64,000 nucleotides of DNA, taken from the NCBI RefSeq assembly GCF_937616625.2, contig NC_065571.1, positions 19,901,701 to 19,965,700 on the forward strand. The letters are read 5' to 3'. Made by a program: the position numbers and the translations under genes. Position 1 is the stretch's first letter; each line of letters starts with the position of its first letter. This DNA comes from Mercurialis annua. Lineage: Eukaryota; Streptophyta; Magnoliopsida; Malpighiales; Euphorbiaceae. Shown here one piece after another: positions 1 through 14,200 of this stretch. Under the pieces are notes generated by a model. It was given only the letters and a program-made list of their open reading frames with translations. It was not told where the DNA came from and did no database searches.

Positions 1-3000
1 GCGATTTAAGCCGAACATTTAAAACGTTACTTAACCAATCCAAACCTTTCCCCCTTTTTGTGATTTAAGCCAAACGTTTAAAACATTACGAAATCAATCC
101 AAACGTTTACAAATGTTACAAAAACAAATCCAAACGTTTCACCTTTTTAGTGATTGAAGCCTAACATTTAAAACGTTACGAAACCAATCAAAACATTTAT
201 AACGTTACGAGACAAATCCTAACGTTTCACCTCTTTGATGATTTAAGCCCAACGTTTAAAACGGAACGAAACAAATCCAAACGTTTCACCTTTTTAGTGA
301 TTTAAGCCAAATGTTTACAGACGTTATGAAACAAATCCAAACGTTTCACCTTTTTAGCGATTTAAGCAAAATGTTTAAAACGTTACGAAAAAAATCTAAA
401 CGTTTCACCTTTTTAGCAATTTAAGCCAAACGTTTAAAACGTTATGAAACCAATCCAAACGTTTAAAACATTACGAAAAAAATCCAAACGTTTCACCTTT
501 TTAGAAATATAAGCCAAAGGTTTACAAACATTAGGAAAGAAATCCATATGTTTCACCCTTTTATCAATTTAAGTCAAACGTTTAAAACGTTACGAAACCA
601 ATCCAAACGTATAAAACGTTACGAAATAAATCCAAACGTTTTACCTTTTTAGAGATTTATGCCAACGTTTACAAAGGTTAAAAAACAAATCCAAACATTT
701 TACCCTTTTAGGGATTTAAGCCAAGACGTTTAAAACGTTACAAAACCAATCCAAACATTTAAAACGATACGAAACAAATCCAAACGTATCATCTTTTTAG
801 CCATTTAATCCAAAAGTTAAAAAACGTTACGTAGGAAATCCAAACGTTTCACCTTTTTAGCAATTTAAGCCAAACATTTAAAACGTTACTTAACCAATCG
901 ATACGTTTAAAACGTTATGAAACAAATTTAAACGTTTCACCTTTTTTGGGATTTAAGCCAAACGTTTAAAACTTTACGAAACAAATCCTAACATTTCACC
1001 TTTTTAGTGATATATGATAAACGTTTACAAACGTTACGAAACAAATCCAAACGTTTCACCTTTTTAGCGATTTAAGCCAAACGGTTAAAATATTACAAAA
1101 CAGTCCAAATGTTTAAAACATTACGAAAAAAATCATAACGTTTCACTTTTTAGCGATTTAACCCAAATGTTTAAAATGTTACGAAATAAATCCTAACGTT
1201 TCAGCTTTTTAGCGATTTAAGCCAAACGTTTAAAATGTTACGAAACAAATCCAAATGTTTCACCTTTTTATCGATTTAAGCCAAACGTTTAAAACGTTAT
1301 GAAAGAAATCCAAACGTTTGAAACGTTACGAAAAAAATCCAAAAGTTTGTCCTTTTTAGCGATTTAAGTTAAAAGTTACAAAAATTACGAAGCAAATCCA
1401 AATGTTTCTTTTGAGCGATTTAAGCCAAAAATGTTGTAAAACGTTATGAAACCAATCCAAACGTTTAAAATGTTACGAAAGGAATCCTAAGGTTTCACCT
1501 TTTTATCCATTAAAGCCAAACGTTTAAAATGTTACGAAACAAATCCTAACATTTCCCCTTTTTAATGATTTAAGCCGAACGTTTAAAACGTAATCAAATC
1601 AATCCTAACGTTTTGTCTTTTTAACGATTTAAGCCAAACATTTAAATTGTTACAAAACAAATCCTAACGTTTCCCCTTTTTAGAAATTTTAGCCAAACCT
1701 TTAAAACATTTTAAAACAAATGCTAACATTTCACCTTTTTAGTGATTTAAGCCAAACATTTAAAAAGTTACGAAATAGATGTTTCACCTTTTTAGTGATT
1801 TAAGCCAAACGTTTGAATCGTTATGAAACCAATCCAAACGTTTAAAACGTTATGAAATAAATCCAAACGTTTCGAAATAAATCCAAACAATTTGCCTTTT
1901 TAGCGATTGAAGCCAAACAATTACAAACATTACGAAACAAATCCAAACGTTTCACCTTATTAGTCATTTAAGCCAAACATTTAAAACGTTACTTAACCAA
2001 TCCAAACGTTTAAAACGTTATGAAACACATACAAATGTGTCACCTTTTAAGCGATTTATGCCAAACGTTTTAAACGTTATAAACAAATCCAAAAATTTCA
2101 CCTTTTTAGGAATTTAAGCTAAACGCTTAAAAACTATACGAAACAAATCCAATCGTTTCACCTTTATAGCAATGCAAGCCAGAAGTTTAAAAAGTTACGA
2201 AACAAATCCAAACGTTTAAACTGTTACGAAAAAAAAATCCTAAAGTTTCACCTTTTTAGCGATTTAAGCCAAACGTTGAAAACGTTATTAAACAAATCCT
2301 AACGTTTCAATTTTAGCGATTTAAGCCAAACGTTTATAACGTTACGAAACAAATTCTAAAGTTTCATCTTTTAATAAATTTAAGCCAAACGTTTAAAACA
2401 TTACAAAATAAATACGAATGTTTCACTGTTTTAGCGATATAAGCCAAACGTTTAAAACATTTCGGAACAAATCCAAACGTTTAACCTTTTTAACAATTTA
2501 AGCCAATCGTTTAAATCGTTACAAAATAAATCCAAACGTTTAACCTTTTTAACAATTTAAGCCAATCGTTTAAATCGTTACAATACAAATCCTAACATTT
2601 CACCTTTTTAGCGATTTAAGCCAAACATTTAAAACTTTACAAAACAAATCCTAACGTTTCACCTTTTTAGTGATTTAAGCCAAACGTTAAAAATATTATG
2701 AAACAAATCCAAATGTTTCACCTTTTTAGTGATTTAAGCCAAACATTTTAAAAGTTACGAAACCAATCCTAACGTTTAATATGTTATGAAAAAAATCCAA
2801 ACGTATCTCCTTTTTTGAGATTTAAGCCAAACGTGTACAAACGTCACAAAACAAATCCAAATGCTTCGCCTTTTTAGCGACTTAACCAAACGTTTAAAAC
2901 GTCACGAAACCAATCCAAACGTTTGAAACGTTACGAAACAAATCCAAACATTTCACCTTTTTAGCGATTTAAGCCAAACAATTACAAACATTACGAAACA

Positions 3001-5932
3001 AATCCAAACATTTTGCTTTATTAGCAATTTAAGCCAAACATTTATAACGTTACTTAGCCAATCCAAACGTTTAAAACGTCATAATACAAATCCAAATGTG
3101 TCACCTTTTTAGCGATTGAAGCCAAACGATTACAAATATTACGAAACAAATCAAAACGTTTCACCTTATTAGACATTTAAGCCAAACATTTAAAATGTTA
3201 CTTAACCAATCCAAACGTTTAAAACGTTATGAAATACATACAAGTGTGTCACCTTTTTGGCGATTTAAGCCGAACGTTTAAAACGTTACAAACAAATCCA
3301 AACATTTCACCTTTTTAGCAATTTAAGCTAAACGTTTACAGACGTTACGAAACAAATCCAAACGTTTCACCTTTATAGCAATTTAAGCCAAACGTTTAAA
3401 AAGATACGAAACCAATCCAAACATGAAAATGTTACGGAAAAAATCCTAACGTTTCACATTTTTAGCGATTTAAGCCAAAAGTTGAAAACGTTACGAAAAA
3501 AATCCTAACGTTTCACTTATTTAACGATTTAAGCCAAACGTTTAAAACGTTACGAAACAAATCCTAATGTTTCACCTTTTAATCGATTTAAGATAAACGT
3601 TTATAACATTACGAAACAAATCCTAACGTTTAACACTTTTAGCGATTTGAGCTAAACGTTTAAAACATTTCAGAACAAATCCAAACGTTTAACTTTTTTA
3701 GCAATTTAAGCCAATCGTTTAAATCGTTACAAAACAAATCCTAACATTTCACCTTTTAGCGATTTAAGCCAAACGTTTAAAACTTTACGAAAAAAATTCT
3801 AACGTTTCACCTTTTTAGCGATTTAAGCCAAGCGTATAAAAAGTTACGAAACCAATCCAAACGTATAAAAAGTTACGAAAACAAATCCTAACGTTTCACC
3901 TTTTTAGAGATTTAAGCCAAAGGTTTACAAACATTAGGAAACAAATCCAAACGTTTCTCCCTTTTATCAATTTAAGCCAAACGTTTAAACCGTTATGAAA
4001 TAAATCCAAATGTTTAAAACGTTACGAAATAAATCCAAACGTTTCATCTATTTAGCGATTTATGCCAACGTTTACAAAGGGTAAGAAACAAATCCAAACG
4101 TTTTACCCTTTTAGCGATTTAAGTCTTAAAACCGAATCCAATCCAAACATTTAAAATGTTACGAAACAAATCCTAATGTTTCGCCTTTTTAACCATTTAA
4201 TCCAAAAGTTAACAAACGTTACGAAACAAATCCAAATGTTTCACCGTTTTAGCAATTTAAGCCAAACATTTAAAATGTTATTTAACCAGTCCAAATATTT
4301 ACAACGTTATGAAACAAATTCAAACGTTTCACCTTTTTTTCAATTTAAGCCAAACGTTTAAAAGTTTATGAAATAAATCCAAACGTTTCACCTTTTTAGC
4401 GATTTATGATAAACGTTTTCAAACGTTACGAAACAAATCCAAACGTTTCACCTTTTTAGCGATTTAAGCCAAACAATTAAAATGTTACGAAACCAATCCA
4501 AATGTTTAAAACGTTACGAAAAAATCCTAATGTTTCACCTTTTTAGCGATTTAAGCCAAACGTTTAAAATGTTACGAAACAAATCCTAACGTTTCACCTT
4601 TTTAGTGATTTAAGTCAAACGTTTAAAACTTTATGAAACAAATCCAAACATTTCACCTTTTTAGTGATTTAAGCCAAACGTTTGAAAAGTTACGAAACCA
4701 ATCCTAACGTTTAATATGTTACGAAAATCCAAACGTTTCTCCTTTTTTGAGATTTAAGCCAAACGTGTACAAACGTCACAAAACAAATCCAAACGTTTCT
4801 CCTTTTTAGCGGTTTAACCAAACGTTTAAAACGTCACGAAACCAATCCAAACTTTTGAAACGTTACGAAACAAATCCAAACATTTCATCTTTTAAGCGAT
4901 TTAAGCCAAACAATTACAAACATTATGAAACAAATCCAAACATTTCACCTTATTAGCAATTTAAGCCAAACATTTAAAACGTTACTTAACCAATCCAAAC
5001 GTTTAAAACGTCACGAAACAAATCCAAATGTGTCACCCTTTTAGCGATTGAAGCCAAACGATTACAAACATTACGAAACAAATCCAAACGTTTCACCTTA
5101 TTAGTCATTTAAGCCAGACATTTAAAACGTTACTTAACCAATCCAAACGTTTAAAACATTATGAAACACATATACAAATATGTCACCGTATTAGCGATTT
5201 AAGCCAAACGTTTAAAACGATACAAACAAATCCAAAAATTTCAACTTTTTAGCAATTTAAGCTAAACGTTTACGGACGTTACGAAACAAATCCAAACGTT
5301 TCACCTTTATAGCAATTTAAGCCAAACGTTTAAAAAGTAATGAAATCAATCCAAACGTTTAAAAAGTTATGAAATCAATCCAAACGTTTAAAACGTTATG
5401 AAAAAAATCCTAACGTTTCACCTTTTTAGCGATTTAAGCTAAACATTGAAAATGTTACGAAACAAAATCCTAACGTTTCACCTTTTAATCGATTTAAGCC
5501 AAACGTTTAAAACGTTACGAAACAAATCCTAACGTTTCACTCTTTTAGCGATTTAAGTCAAACGTTTAAAACATTTCGGAAAAAATCCAAACGTTTGACT
5601 TTTTTAACAATTTAAGCCAATCGTTTAAATCGTTACAAAACAAATCCTAACATTTTACCTTTTTAGCAATTTAAGCCAAACGTTTAAAACTTTACGAAAA
5701 AAAATCCTAACGTATTACCTTTTTAGCGATTTAAGCCAAGCATTTAAAACGTTACGAAACCAATCCAAACGTATAAAAAGTTACGAAAAAAATCCTAACA
5801 TTTCACCTTTTTAGCGATTTAAGTCAAAGGCTTACAAACATTAGGAAACAAATCCAAATGTTTCACCCTTTTATCAATTTAAGACAAACGTTTAAAATAA
5901 TACGAAACTAATCCAAATGTTTCAAACGTTAC
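1..5932 (+). repeat. satellite array, left part
   Basis: This is a tandem array with a 59-bp basic unit made of two half-repeats. Half A (29 bp) starts AAACGTTT, carries TTACGAAA and ends AAATCC. Half B (30 bp) starts AAACGTTT, carries CACCTTTTTAGCGAT and ends TTAAGCC. Copies are arranged head to tail as AB or AAB (about 88 bp). Copies differ mostly by CG-to-TG or CG-to-CA changes and small indels. The array begins before the window and is cut at 5932 by a solo LTR. I do not recognise it as a named satellite. No gene is present; short open frames in it come from the repeat. Confidence 0.95.
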
Positions 5933-6772
5933 TGTAATACCCCGTATTTGTATAAGTCACGTGTAAAGGTTTTATTAGCCGGGAATACATAAATTAAATT
6001 TAAACGTAAATTTAATTTATAAGTATCCCTAAAAGTATATCGTAATAATAGGAGTTTAAAATTTAAATCGAGGATTTAAATTTTAATAAAGGAATATGAC
6101 GGGACTAATAGAACATAAAATACGACTGGAATCGTAAGATAAATATATCTTGATAATTAATATATTAATATACCACTCTAAGTGGAGAGTTTAATATTTC
6201 GGACAAAACCCCGAAATTAAAATGTCGAAACTCGGAAATCTCGACGTGTAATTAACGAATATAAGTTAAGATATATATATATATATTATATAAAAAAAAT
6301 AAGAGGATAAGAAAGAAAGAAAAATGAGTGGGCGGCAAGTTATGAAAAAAGTATCATTTGGTCCTTAGATTCTTTACTTTAATTAGTTTTAGTTATAAAC
6401 TAATTAAGTATTATTCGTTAGTCCAACTTAAAATAAAATAATATATAAGTTCCGAGCGAATAATTTTGGTGTCATTATTCGCGAAATAATTTGACGAAGC
6501 TATCGTCAAAGTTTCATAGAATTTGGACGTAGAAAGTTTAATCAAGTGGGACTGATTTGGACCTAATAAATCTTCCGAGATTTATTTAAAATAAAATATA
6601 AGTCGGATGAGAATAAAAATTATATTTTTATTCCTATTATATTTTATTAGATTTTTGGATAAATTCTCACGAAAATTGAAAGTCGTTTCCGTTCGGGCTA
6701 CGGACGACTAGTTTAGAAGTTTTTTTTAAAGTGCATGATTGAACTAGTACTTAAACGCATTTTAGCCGAATC

Positions 6773-6783
6773 TATATATATAA
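6773..6783 (+). promoter_or_regulatory. TATA-like box of the solo LTR
   Basis: TATATATATAA lies about 840 bp into the LTR and is followed by a leader-like stretch with CATTCTTTCAAAATGAAAG and GAGAGCTACGCTCTC hairpins. The position suits a U3/R boundary. Transcription start is inferred, not seen. Confidence 0.5.
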
Positions 6784-7198
6784 CATTTCATTCACAAAAT
6801 AGAGGTACAGACCTCATTCTTTCAAAATGAAAGAATAAAGAGAGCTACGCTCTCTGAAACAGGCGAGAGAGTTAGGGTTTAGGCGATTCCGATCCGTTTC
6901 GTCCGTTTCTTGATTCTAACTCCGTTTCTTCGACGATTACTCAAGTAATCGAGGTACTAAACCTGTATTAAATGTTTATTTTAATATATTTTGATATAAT
7001 TCGAATATATATTCGTTTATAAACGGTTACCGTATCGGACGATCGATTTAAACGTCCGATTTATAATTGGATTGTATATATGTGTTATAGGACGTTAAAT
7101 TTGCATTTTTGGACGTTTCGAACTAAAAGAAACACGTCAGAACGGCCCGGGAATTGATTTTTCCGGGGCGGCGTACGCCCGTACAGTTTGTGCGGTGT

Positions 7199-7272
7199 GC
7201 GCCCGCACAACTGTGCGACGCGCCCGCACAACTGTGCGACGCGCCCGCACAACTGTACGACGCGCCCGCACA
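7199..7272 (+). repeat. GC-rich 21-bp minisatellite in the solo LTR
   Basis: Three full units of 21 bp (7199-7219, 7220-7240, 7241-7261) and a partial fourth, built on GCGCCCGCACAACTGTGCGAC with a near-palindromic GCACAACTGTGC core. It is a GC-rich island inside an AT-rich LTR. Open frames on both strands across it (7085-7531 minus, 7154-7393 plus) translate to simple repeats and are not genes. Confidence 0.85.
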
Positions 7273-8231
7273 GGCCGGCGGCTCGCCCGCATTGATAGTT
7301 CCTCGAGCGCATACGTGGGGACTTTGTCGGACTTTGACGGGGGGCGATTCCGAGGGGTTTTCGCCTAATAACCCGAGATGTTTTCCGACCTAATCTAAAA
7401 CGTTTTAAAGAAATGTTTTTAAATCTAAGATAAAGACTTTTAAAATGAGATTTTAAAAGTAAAGTTAAACGTTTAAAAAGGACTTTAAAAGAGTTAGAGT
7501 CGACGTTTAACCAGTTTAAAAGATTTAGCAATCGGCTTTGCTAAATAATTAGTATACGACTGTGAATTGTTTTAACAATCAAGTCTATACTTTTAAATGA
7601 TTTATTTAGGTATGGCTATACCTAAAAAGGACTTCTAGAATGAAGTCTAAATATTTTCTTGAGATGAAAACAGTTTAAATAATTTTAAAAAGAACGAGAC
7701 CATAAGTGTTAAGGGTTATATATTTGTGTGATTTGTCTGGACCTAGGTTTCAGGACCTAGATGCTTATACCAGAATTGGGTATTGATATATTGTCTTGTG
7801 TGTTTTGTATGTTTGATCCGACTAGCTGTCCAGCAGTCAGACCAGGACTCAGGGGAGTCTGTCATACCTACGGCGGTGCTAAGTAGTAACTTAGCAGTAC
7901 TGTAAGTTTACGTGTTTACTTTTGAATATCAGTATTCAATTATTTTAATAATATTTGCAGAAGGAAGATAGGGTTGAGATAACAAGGTTATCCAACCAGT
8001 ACTTCTGAAACCATAATTCGCTTAAAGGTATATTTCAGAAATGTGTTTGCGTTAAACGAGAAAAGTTTTAACGGTATTTTCTGAAAATGGATCGTACGCG
8101 AGGTGCGATCTTTTAATAATATTTGCAAAAAATTTCTAGAGGTTCTAGGCTTGCTACGGGTTTCGGAACAACCATTCCTATTCCCTAGCGCCGGTCGTGA
8201 CTTGGATTAGGGTGGAATTCGGGTCGTGACA

Positions 8232-11200
8232 GTTACGGAATAAATCCAAACGTTTCACCTGTTTAGCGATTTATGCCAATGTTTACAAAGATTACGAAAC
8301 AAATCCAAATGTTTTACCCTTTTAGCGATTTAAGGCAAACGTTTAAAACTTTACGAATCCAATCCAAACATTTAAAACGTTACGAAATAAATCCAAACAT
8401 TTCGTCTCTTTAACCATTTAATACAAAAGTTAACAAACGTTACGAAACGAATCCAAACGTTTCACCTTTTTAGCAATTTAAGCCAAACATTTCAGATGTT
8501 GCTTAACCAATCCAAATGTTTAAAACGTTATGAAACAAATTCAAACGTTTCACCTTTTTTGTGATTTAAGCCAAACGTTAAAAAGAATACCAAATAAATC
8601 CAAACGTTACACCTTTTTAGCGATTTAAGCCAAACATTTAAAATGTTACGAAATCAATCCAAATGTTTAAAACGTTACGAAAAAAATCCTAATGTTTCAC
8701 CTTTTTTGCGATTTACGCCAAACGTCTAAAATGTTACGAAATAAATCCTAACGTTTCAGCTTTTTAACGATTTCAGTCAAACGTTTAAAATGTTACGAAA
8801 CAAATCAAAATGTTTCACCTTATTAGCGATTTAAGCCAAACGTTTAAAACGTTACAAAACCAATCCAAACGTTACGAAAAAAATCCAAACGTTTGTCCTT
8901 TTTAGCGATTTAAGTCAAAAGTTTACAAATATTACGAAACAAATCTAAATGTTTCACCTTTTGAGCTATTTTAGCGAAACGTTTACAAATGTCACGAAAA
9001 AAAATCCAAACGTTTCATCTTTTTAGTGATTTAAGCCAAAATATTGTAAAACATTTTGAAACCAATCCAAATGTTTAAAACGTAATGAAACAAATCCTAA
9101 GGTTTCACCTTTTTAGCCGTTTAAGCCAAACGTATAAAACGTTACGAAGAAAATCCTAACGTTTCACCTTTTTTATCATTTAAGCCAAATATTTAAAACG
9201 TAACGAAACAAATCCTAACATTTTGCCTTTTGAACGATATAAGCCAAACATTTAAAACGTTACAAAACAAATCCTAATGTTTCCCCTTTTTAACAATTTT
9301 AGCCAAACCTTTAAAACATTTCAAAACAAATGCTAACATTTCACCTTTTTAGCGATTTAAGCAAAACATTTAAAAAGTTATGAAACAAATCCAAACGTTT
9401 TCCCTTTTTAATGATTTAAGACAAACGTTTGAAAAGTTACGAAACCAATCCAAACGTTTAAAATGTCACGAAACAAATTCAAACGTTTCTCCTTTTTAGA
9501 GATTTAAGCCAAACGTGTACAAACGTTATGAAATAAATCCAAACGTTTCGCCGTTTTAGCGATTTAACCAAACGTTTAAAACGTCACGAAATAAATCCAA
9601 ACGTTTGAAACGTTACGAAACAAATAAATATTTTCATCATTTTAAGCCAAACGATTACAAACATTACGAAACAAATCCAAACATTTCACCTTATTAGCAA
9701 TTTATGCCAAACATTTAAAACGGTACTTAACCAATCCAACGTTTAAAACGTCACGAAACAAATCCAAATTTTTCACCTTTTTAGCGATTGAAGCCAAATG
9801 ATTGTAAACATTACGAAACAAATCCAAACGTTTCACCTCTAAAAAGGAGAAACATTTCACCTTTTTAGTCATTTAAGCCAAACATTTAAAACGTTACATA
9901 ACCAATCCAAACGTTTAAAACATTATGAAACACATTCAAATGTGTCACCTTTTTAGCGATTTAAGCCAAACGTTTAAAATATTACAAACAAATCCAAAAA
10001 ATTCACCTTTTTTGCAATTTAAGCTAAACGTTTACAAACGTTAAGAAATAAATCCAAACGTTTCACCTTTATAGCAATTTAAGTCGAACGTTTAAAAAGT
10101 TACGAAACCAATCCAAACGTTTAAAACGTTGCGAAAACAAATTCTAACGTTTCACCTTCTTAGAGATTTAAACCAAACATTGAAAACGTTACGAAACAAA
10201 TCCAAACGTTTCACTTTTTTAGCGATTTAAGCCAAACATTTAAAACGTTACGAAACAAATCCTAACGTTTCACCTTTTAATCGATTTAAGCCAAACGTTT
10301 AAAACTTTACGAAACAAATCCTAACGTTTCACTCTTTTAGCGATTTAAGCCAAACGTTTAAAACATTTCGGAACAAATCCAAACGTTTAACCTTTTTAGC
10401 AATTTATGCCAATCGTTTAAATCGTTACAAAAAAAATCCTAACATTTCACCTTTTTAGCGATTTAAGCCAAACGTTTAAAACTTTACCAAACAAATCCTA
10501 ACATTTCACCTTCTTAGCAATTTAAGCCAAAACGTTTAAAACGTTACGACACAAATCCAAACGTTTAAAACATTACGAAACAAATACTAATGTTTCACCT
10601 TTTCAGCGAATTAAGCCAAACGTTTATTACGTTACGAAACCAATCCAAACGATTAAAACGTTTCGAAAAAAATCCAAACGTTTGTCCTTCTTAGAGATTT
10701 AAATCAAAAGTTTACAAACGTTACGAAACAAATCCAAATGTTTCACCATTTGAGCGATTTTAGCGAAACGTTTACAAATGACACGAAAGAAATCCAAATG
10801 TTTCACCTTTTTAGCGATTTAAGCCAAAATGTTGTAAAACGTTACGAAACCAATCCAAACGTTTAAAACGTTACGAAATAGATTATATGGTTTCATCTTT
10901 TTAGCCATTCAAGCCAAACGATTAAAACATTACGAACCAAATCCTAATGTTTTACCTTTTTAATGATTTAATCCAAACGTTTAAAGCGTAACGAAACAAA
11001 TCCTAATGTTTTGCCTTTTTACTGATTTAAGCCAAACATTTACGTTTCCCCTTTTTAGCTATATTAGCCAAACCTTAAAAACATTTTGAAACAAATGCTA
11101 ACGTTTCACATTTTTAGCAATTTAATCCAAACATTTAAAAAGTTACGAAACAAATCAAAACGTTTCACCTTTTTAGTGATTTAAGCCAAACGTTTGAAAC

Positions 11201-14200
11201 GTTACGAAACATATCCAAACATTTAAAACGTTAGCGTTTCCCTTTTTTAGAGATTTTAGCCAAACGTTTACAAACCTTAGAAAACAAATCCAAACGTTTC
11301 GCCTTTTTAGCGATTTAACCAAACGTTTAAAACGTCACAAAACTAATCCAAACGTTTCACCTTTTTAGCGATTTAAGCCAAACGATTACAAACAATACGA
11401 AACAAATCCAAACATTTCACCTTATTAGCAATTTAAGCCAAATATTTAAAATGTTACTTAACCAATCCAAACGTTTATAACGTCACGAAACAAATCCAAA
11501 TGTTTCACCTTTTTAGCTATTTAATCCAAACGTTTCACCTTATTAGTCATTTAAGATAAACATTTAAAACGTTACTTAACTAATCCAAACGTTTAAACAT
11601 TTATGAAACACATACATATGTTTCACCTTTTTAGCGATTGAAGCCAAACGATTACAAACATTACGAAACAAATCCAAACGTTTCACCTTATTAGTCATTT
11701 AAGCCAAATGTTTAAAACGTTATTAACCACATACAAATGTTTCACCTTTTTAGCAATTTAAGCCAAACGTTTACAGACGTTACAAAACAAATCTAAACGT
11801 TTCACCTTTAAAGCAATTTAAGCCAAACGTTTAAAAAGTTACGAAACCAATCCAAACGTTTAAAACGTTACGAAATAAAACCTAATGTTTCACCTTATTA
11901 GCGATTTAAGCCAAATGTTGAAAACCTTACGAAACAAATCCTAACATTTCACTTTTTAGCGATTTAAGCCAAAATTTTAAAACGTTATGAAACAAATCCT
12001 AACGTTTTGCCTTTTTATCGATTTAAGCCAAACGTTTAAAACGTTATGAAATAAATCCTAATGTTTCACTGTTTTAGCGATTTAAGCCAAACATTTAAAA
12101 TATTTCATAACAAATCCAAACGTTTAACCTTTTTAGCAATTTAATCCAATTGTTTAAATCGTTACAAAAGAAATCTGAACATTTCACCTTTTTAGCGATT
12201 TAAGCCAAACGTTTAAAACTTTACGAAACAAATCCTATCTTTTCACCTTTTTAGCAATTTAAGCCAAACTTTTAAAACGTTATGACACAAATCCAAACGT
12301 TTAAAACGTTACGAAATAAATCCCAATGCTTCACGTTTTTAGAGATTCGAGCAAAAAGTTTAAAACGTTACAAAACAAATCCAAACCTTTTACCTTTTTA
12401 GCAATTTAAACAAAATATTTAAAATGATACGAAACAAATCCAAACATTTAAAACGTCACAAAACAAATCCTAACATTTCACTTTTTTACCGATTTAAGCC
12501 AAAACGTTTAAAATGTTACAAAACAAATCCAAGCGTTCCATCTTTTTAGCGATATAAGCCAAACGTTTAATTTATTACGAAACAAATCCAAGCGTTTCCC
12601 CCTTTTTAGTGATTTATGAAAATGCTTAAAACGTTTCGAAACAAATCCAAACGTTATAACATTAGAGATTTAAGCCAAACGTTTACAAATGTTACGAAAC
12701 GTTATGAAACAAATCCAAATGTTTCCCCTTTTTAGCGATTTAACCAAACGTTTAAAACACTAAGAAACAAATCCAAATATTTCATCTTTTTAGTGATTTA
12801 AGCCAAACATTTACAAACGTTTCGAAACAAATATAAACGTTTCAACTTTTTAGCGATTTATATGAAACGCTTAAAATGTTATGAAACAAATCCAAACGTT
12901 TAAAACGTTAAGAAACAAATCCTAACATTTCACCTTTTTAGCGATTAAAGACAAACGTTAACAAACGTTACGAAATAAATCCAAATGTTTCACATTTTTA
13001 GCAATTTAAGCAAAACGTTTACAAACGTTACGAAACAAATCCAAACGTTTCACCTTTTTATCAATTTAAGCCAAATATTTAAAACGTAATGAAACCAATC
13101 CAAACGTTTAAAATATTACGAAACAAATCCAAGCGTTTCACCTTTTTAGTGATTTTAGTGAAATGTTTACAAACGTTACGAAACAAATCTAAACGTTTCA
13201 CCTTTTTAGTGATTTAATCCAAACTTTTAAAACGTTACGAAACCAATCCAAACGTTTAAAAACATTACGAAAGAAATTCTAACATTTCACTTTTTAGTGA
13301 TTTAGGCCAAACGTTAAAAACGTAACAAAACAAATCCTAACGTTTTGCATTTTTAACGATTTAAAGCAAACATTTAAAACGTTAAGAAACAAATCCTAAC
13401 GTTTCTCCTTTTTAGCTATTTAAGCCAAACGTTTAAAACGTTAGAAAACAAATCCAAACGTTTCACCTTTTTAGCAAATTAAGCCAAACGATTACAAACG
13501 TTACAAACAAATTCAAAAGCTTTACCTTTTCAGCGATTTAAGCCAAATATTTAAAATGTTACTTAACCAATCCAAACTTTTAAAACGCTATGTAACTAAT
13601 AGAAACGTTTCACCTTCTAGCAATTTCAATGTAACGTTTAAAACGTAATGACACCAATCCAAACGCTTCACCTTTTTAGCGATTTAAGCCAAACGTTTAC
13701 AAATGATACAAAACAAATTCAAACATTTCACCTTTTCAGCGATTTAAGCCAAACGTTTAAAACGATACGAAACAAATCCAAACGTTTAAAACATTACGAA
13801 AAATAATCTTTACGTTTCACCTTTTTTATTGATTTAGGCCAAATGTTTACAAACGTTACGAAACAAATCCAAACGTTTCACCTTCTTATCAATTTAAGCC
13901 AAATATTTAAAACGTTACGAAACCAATCTAAATGTTTAAAATGTTACGAAACGAATCCAAACATTTCACCTTTTTAGAAATTTAAGCCAAATGTTTGCAA
14001 ACGTTACGAAACAAATCGAAGCGTTTCACCTTTTTAGTGATTTAAGCCAAACGTTTAAAACGTTACAAAACTAATCCAAACGTTTAAAATTTCATGGTAG
14101 AAATCATAACGTTTCACCTTTTTAGCGATTTAAGCCAAACCTTTAAAACGTTATGAAACAAATCATAATGTTTCGCCTTTTTAGCAATTTAAGACAAACG

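Larger units (their letters stand above)
5933..8231 (+). mobile_element. solo LTR of a Tekay-related Ty3/gypsy element
   Basis: The segment starts TGTAATACCCCG and ends GGGTCGTGACA, and is flanked on both sides by GTTAC (5928-5932 and 8232-8236), a perfect 5-bp target-site duplication. The satellite resumes in phase after it. There is no primer-binding site, coding region or second LTR, so it is a solo LTR left by recombination between the two LTRs of a full element. Its last ~60 bp (CCCTAGCGCCGGTCGTGA near 8187-8204) match the ends of the other LTRs in this window, but the body differs, so it is a separate family. It carries a TATA-like run and a GC-rich minisatellite. Confidence 0.92.

Noticed and set aside
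4176..4361. Short open frames in the satellite (also 14694-14879, 30288-30545, 35202-35477, 31147-31341 minus)
   Set aside because: They translate to the same repetitive peptide pieces (NLSQTFK, KQIQ) produced by the monomer. They have no start context, conservation or domain.
1..5932. Telomeric or rDNA spacer repeat
   Set aside because: No TTTAGGG-type units and no rRNA sequence; the unit is 59 bp with ACGT palindromes.
7085..7531. 148-codon minus-strand frame and 79-codon plus-strand frame over the solo LTR minisatellite
   Set aside because: Both exist because the 21-bp repeat is a multiple of three and GC-rich; the products are simple repeats.
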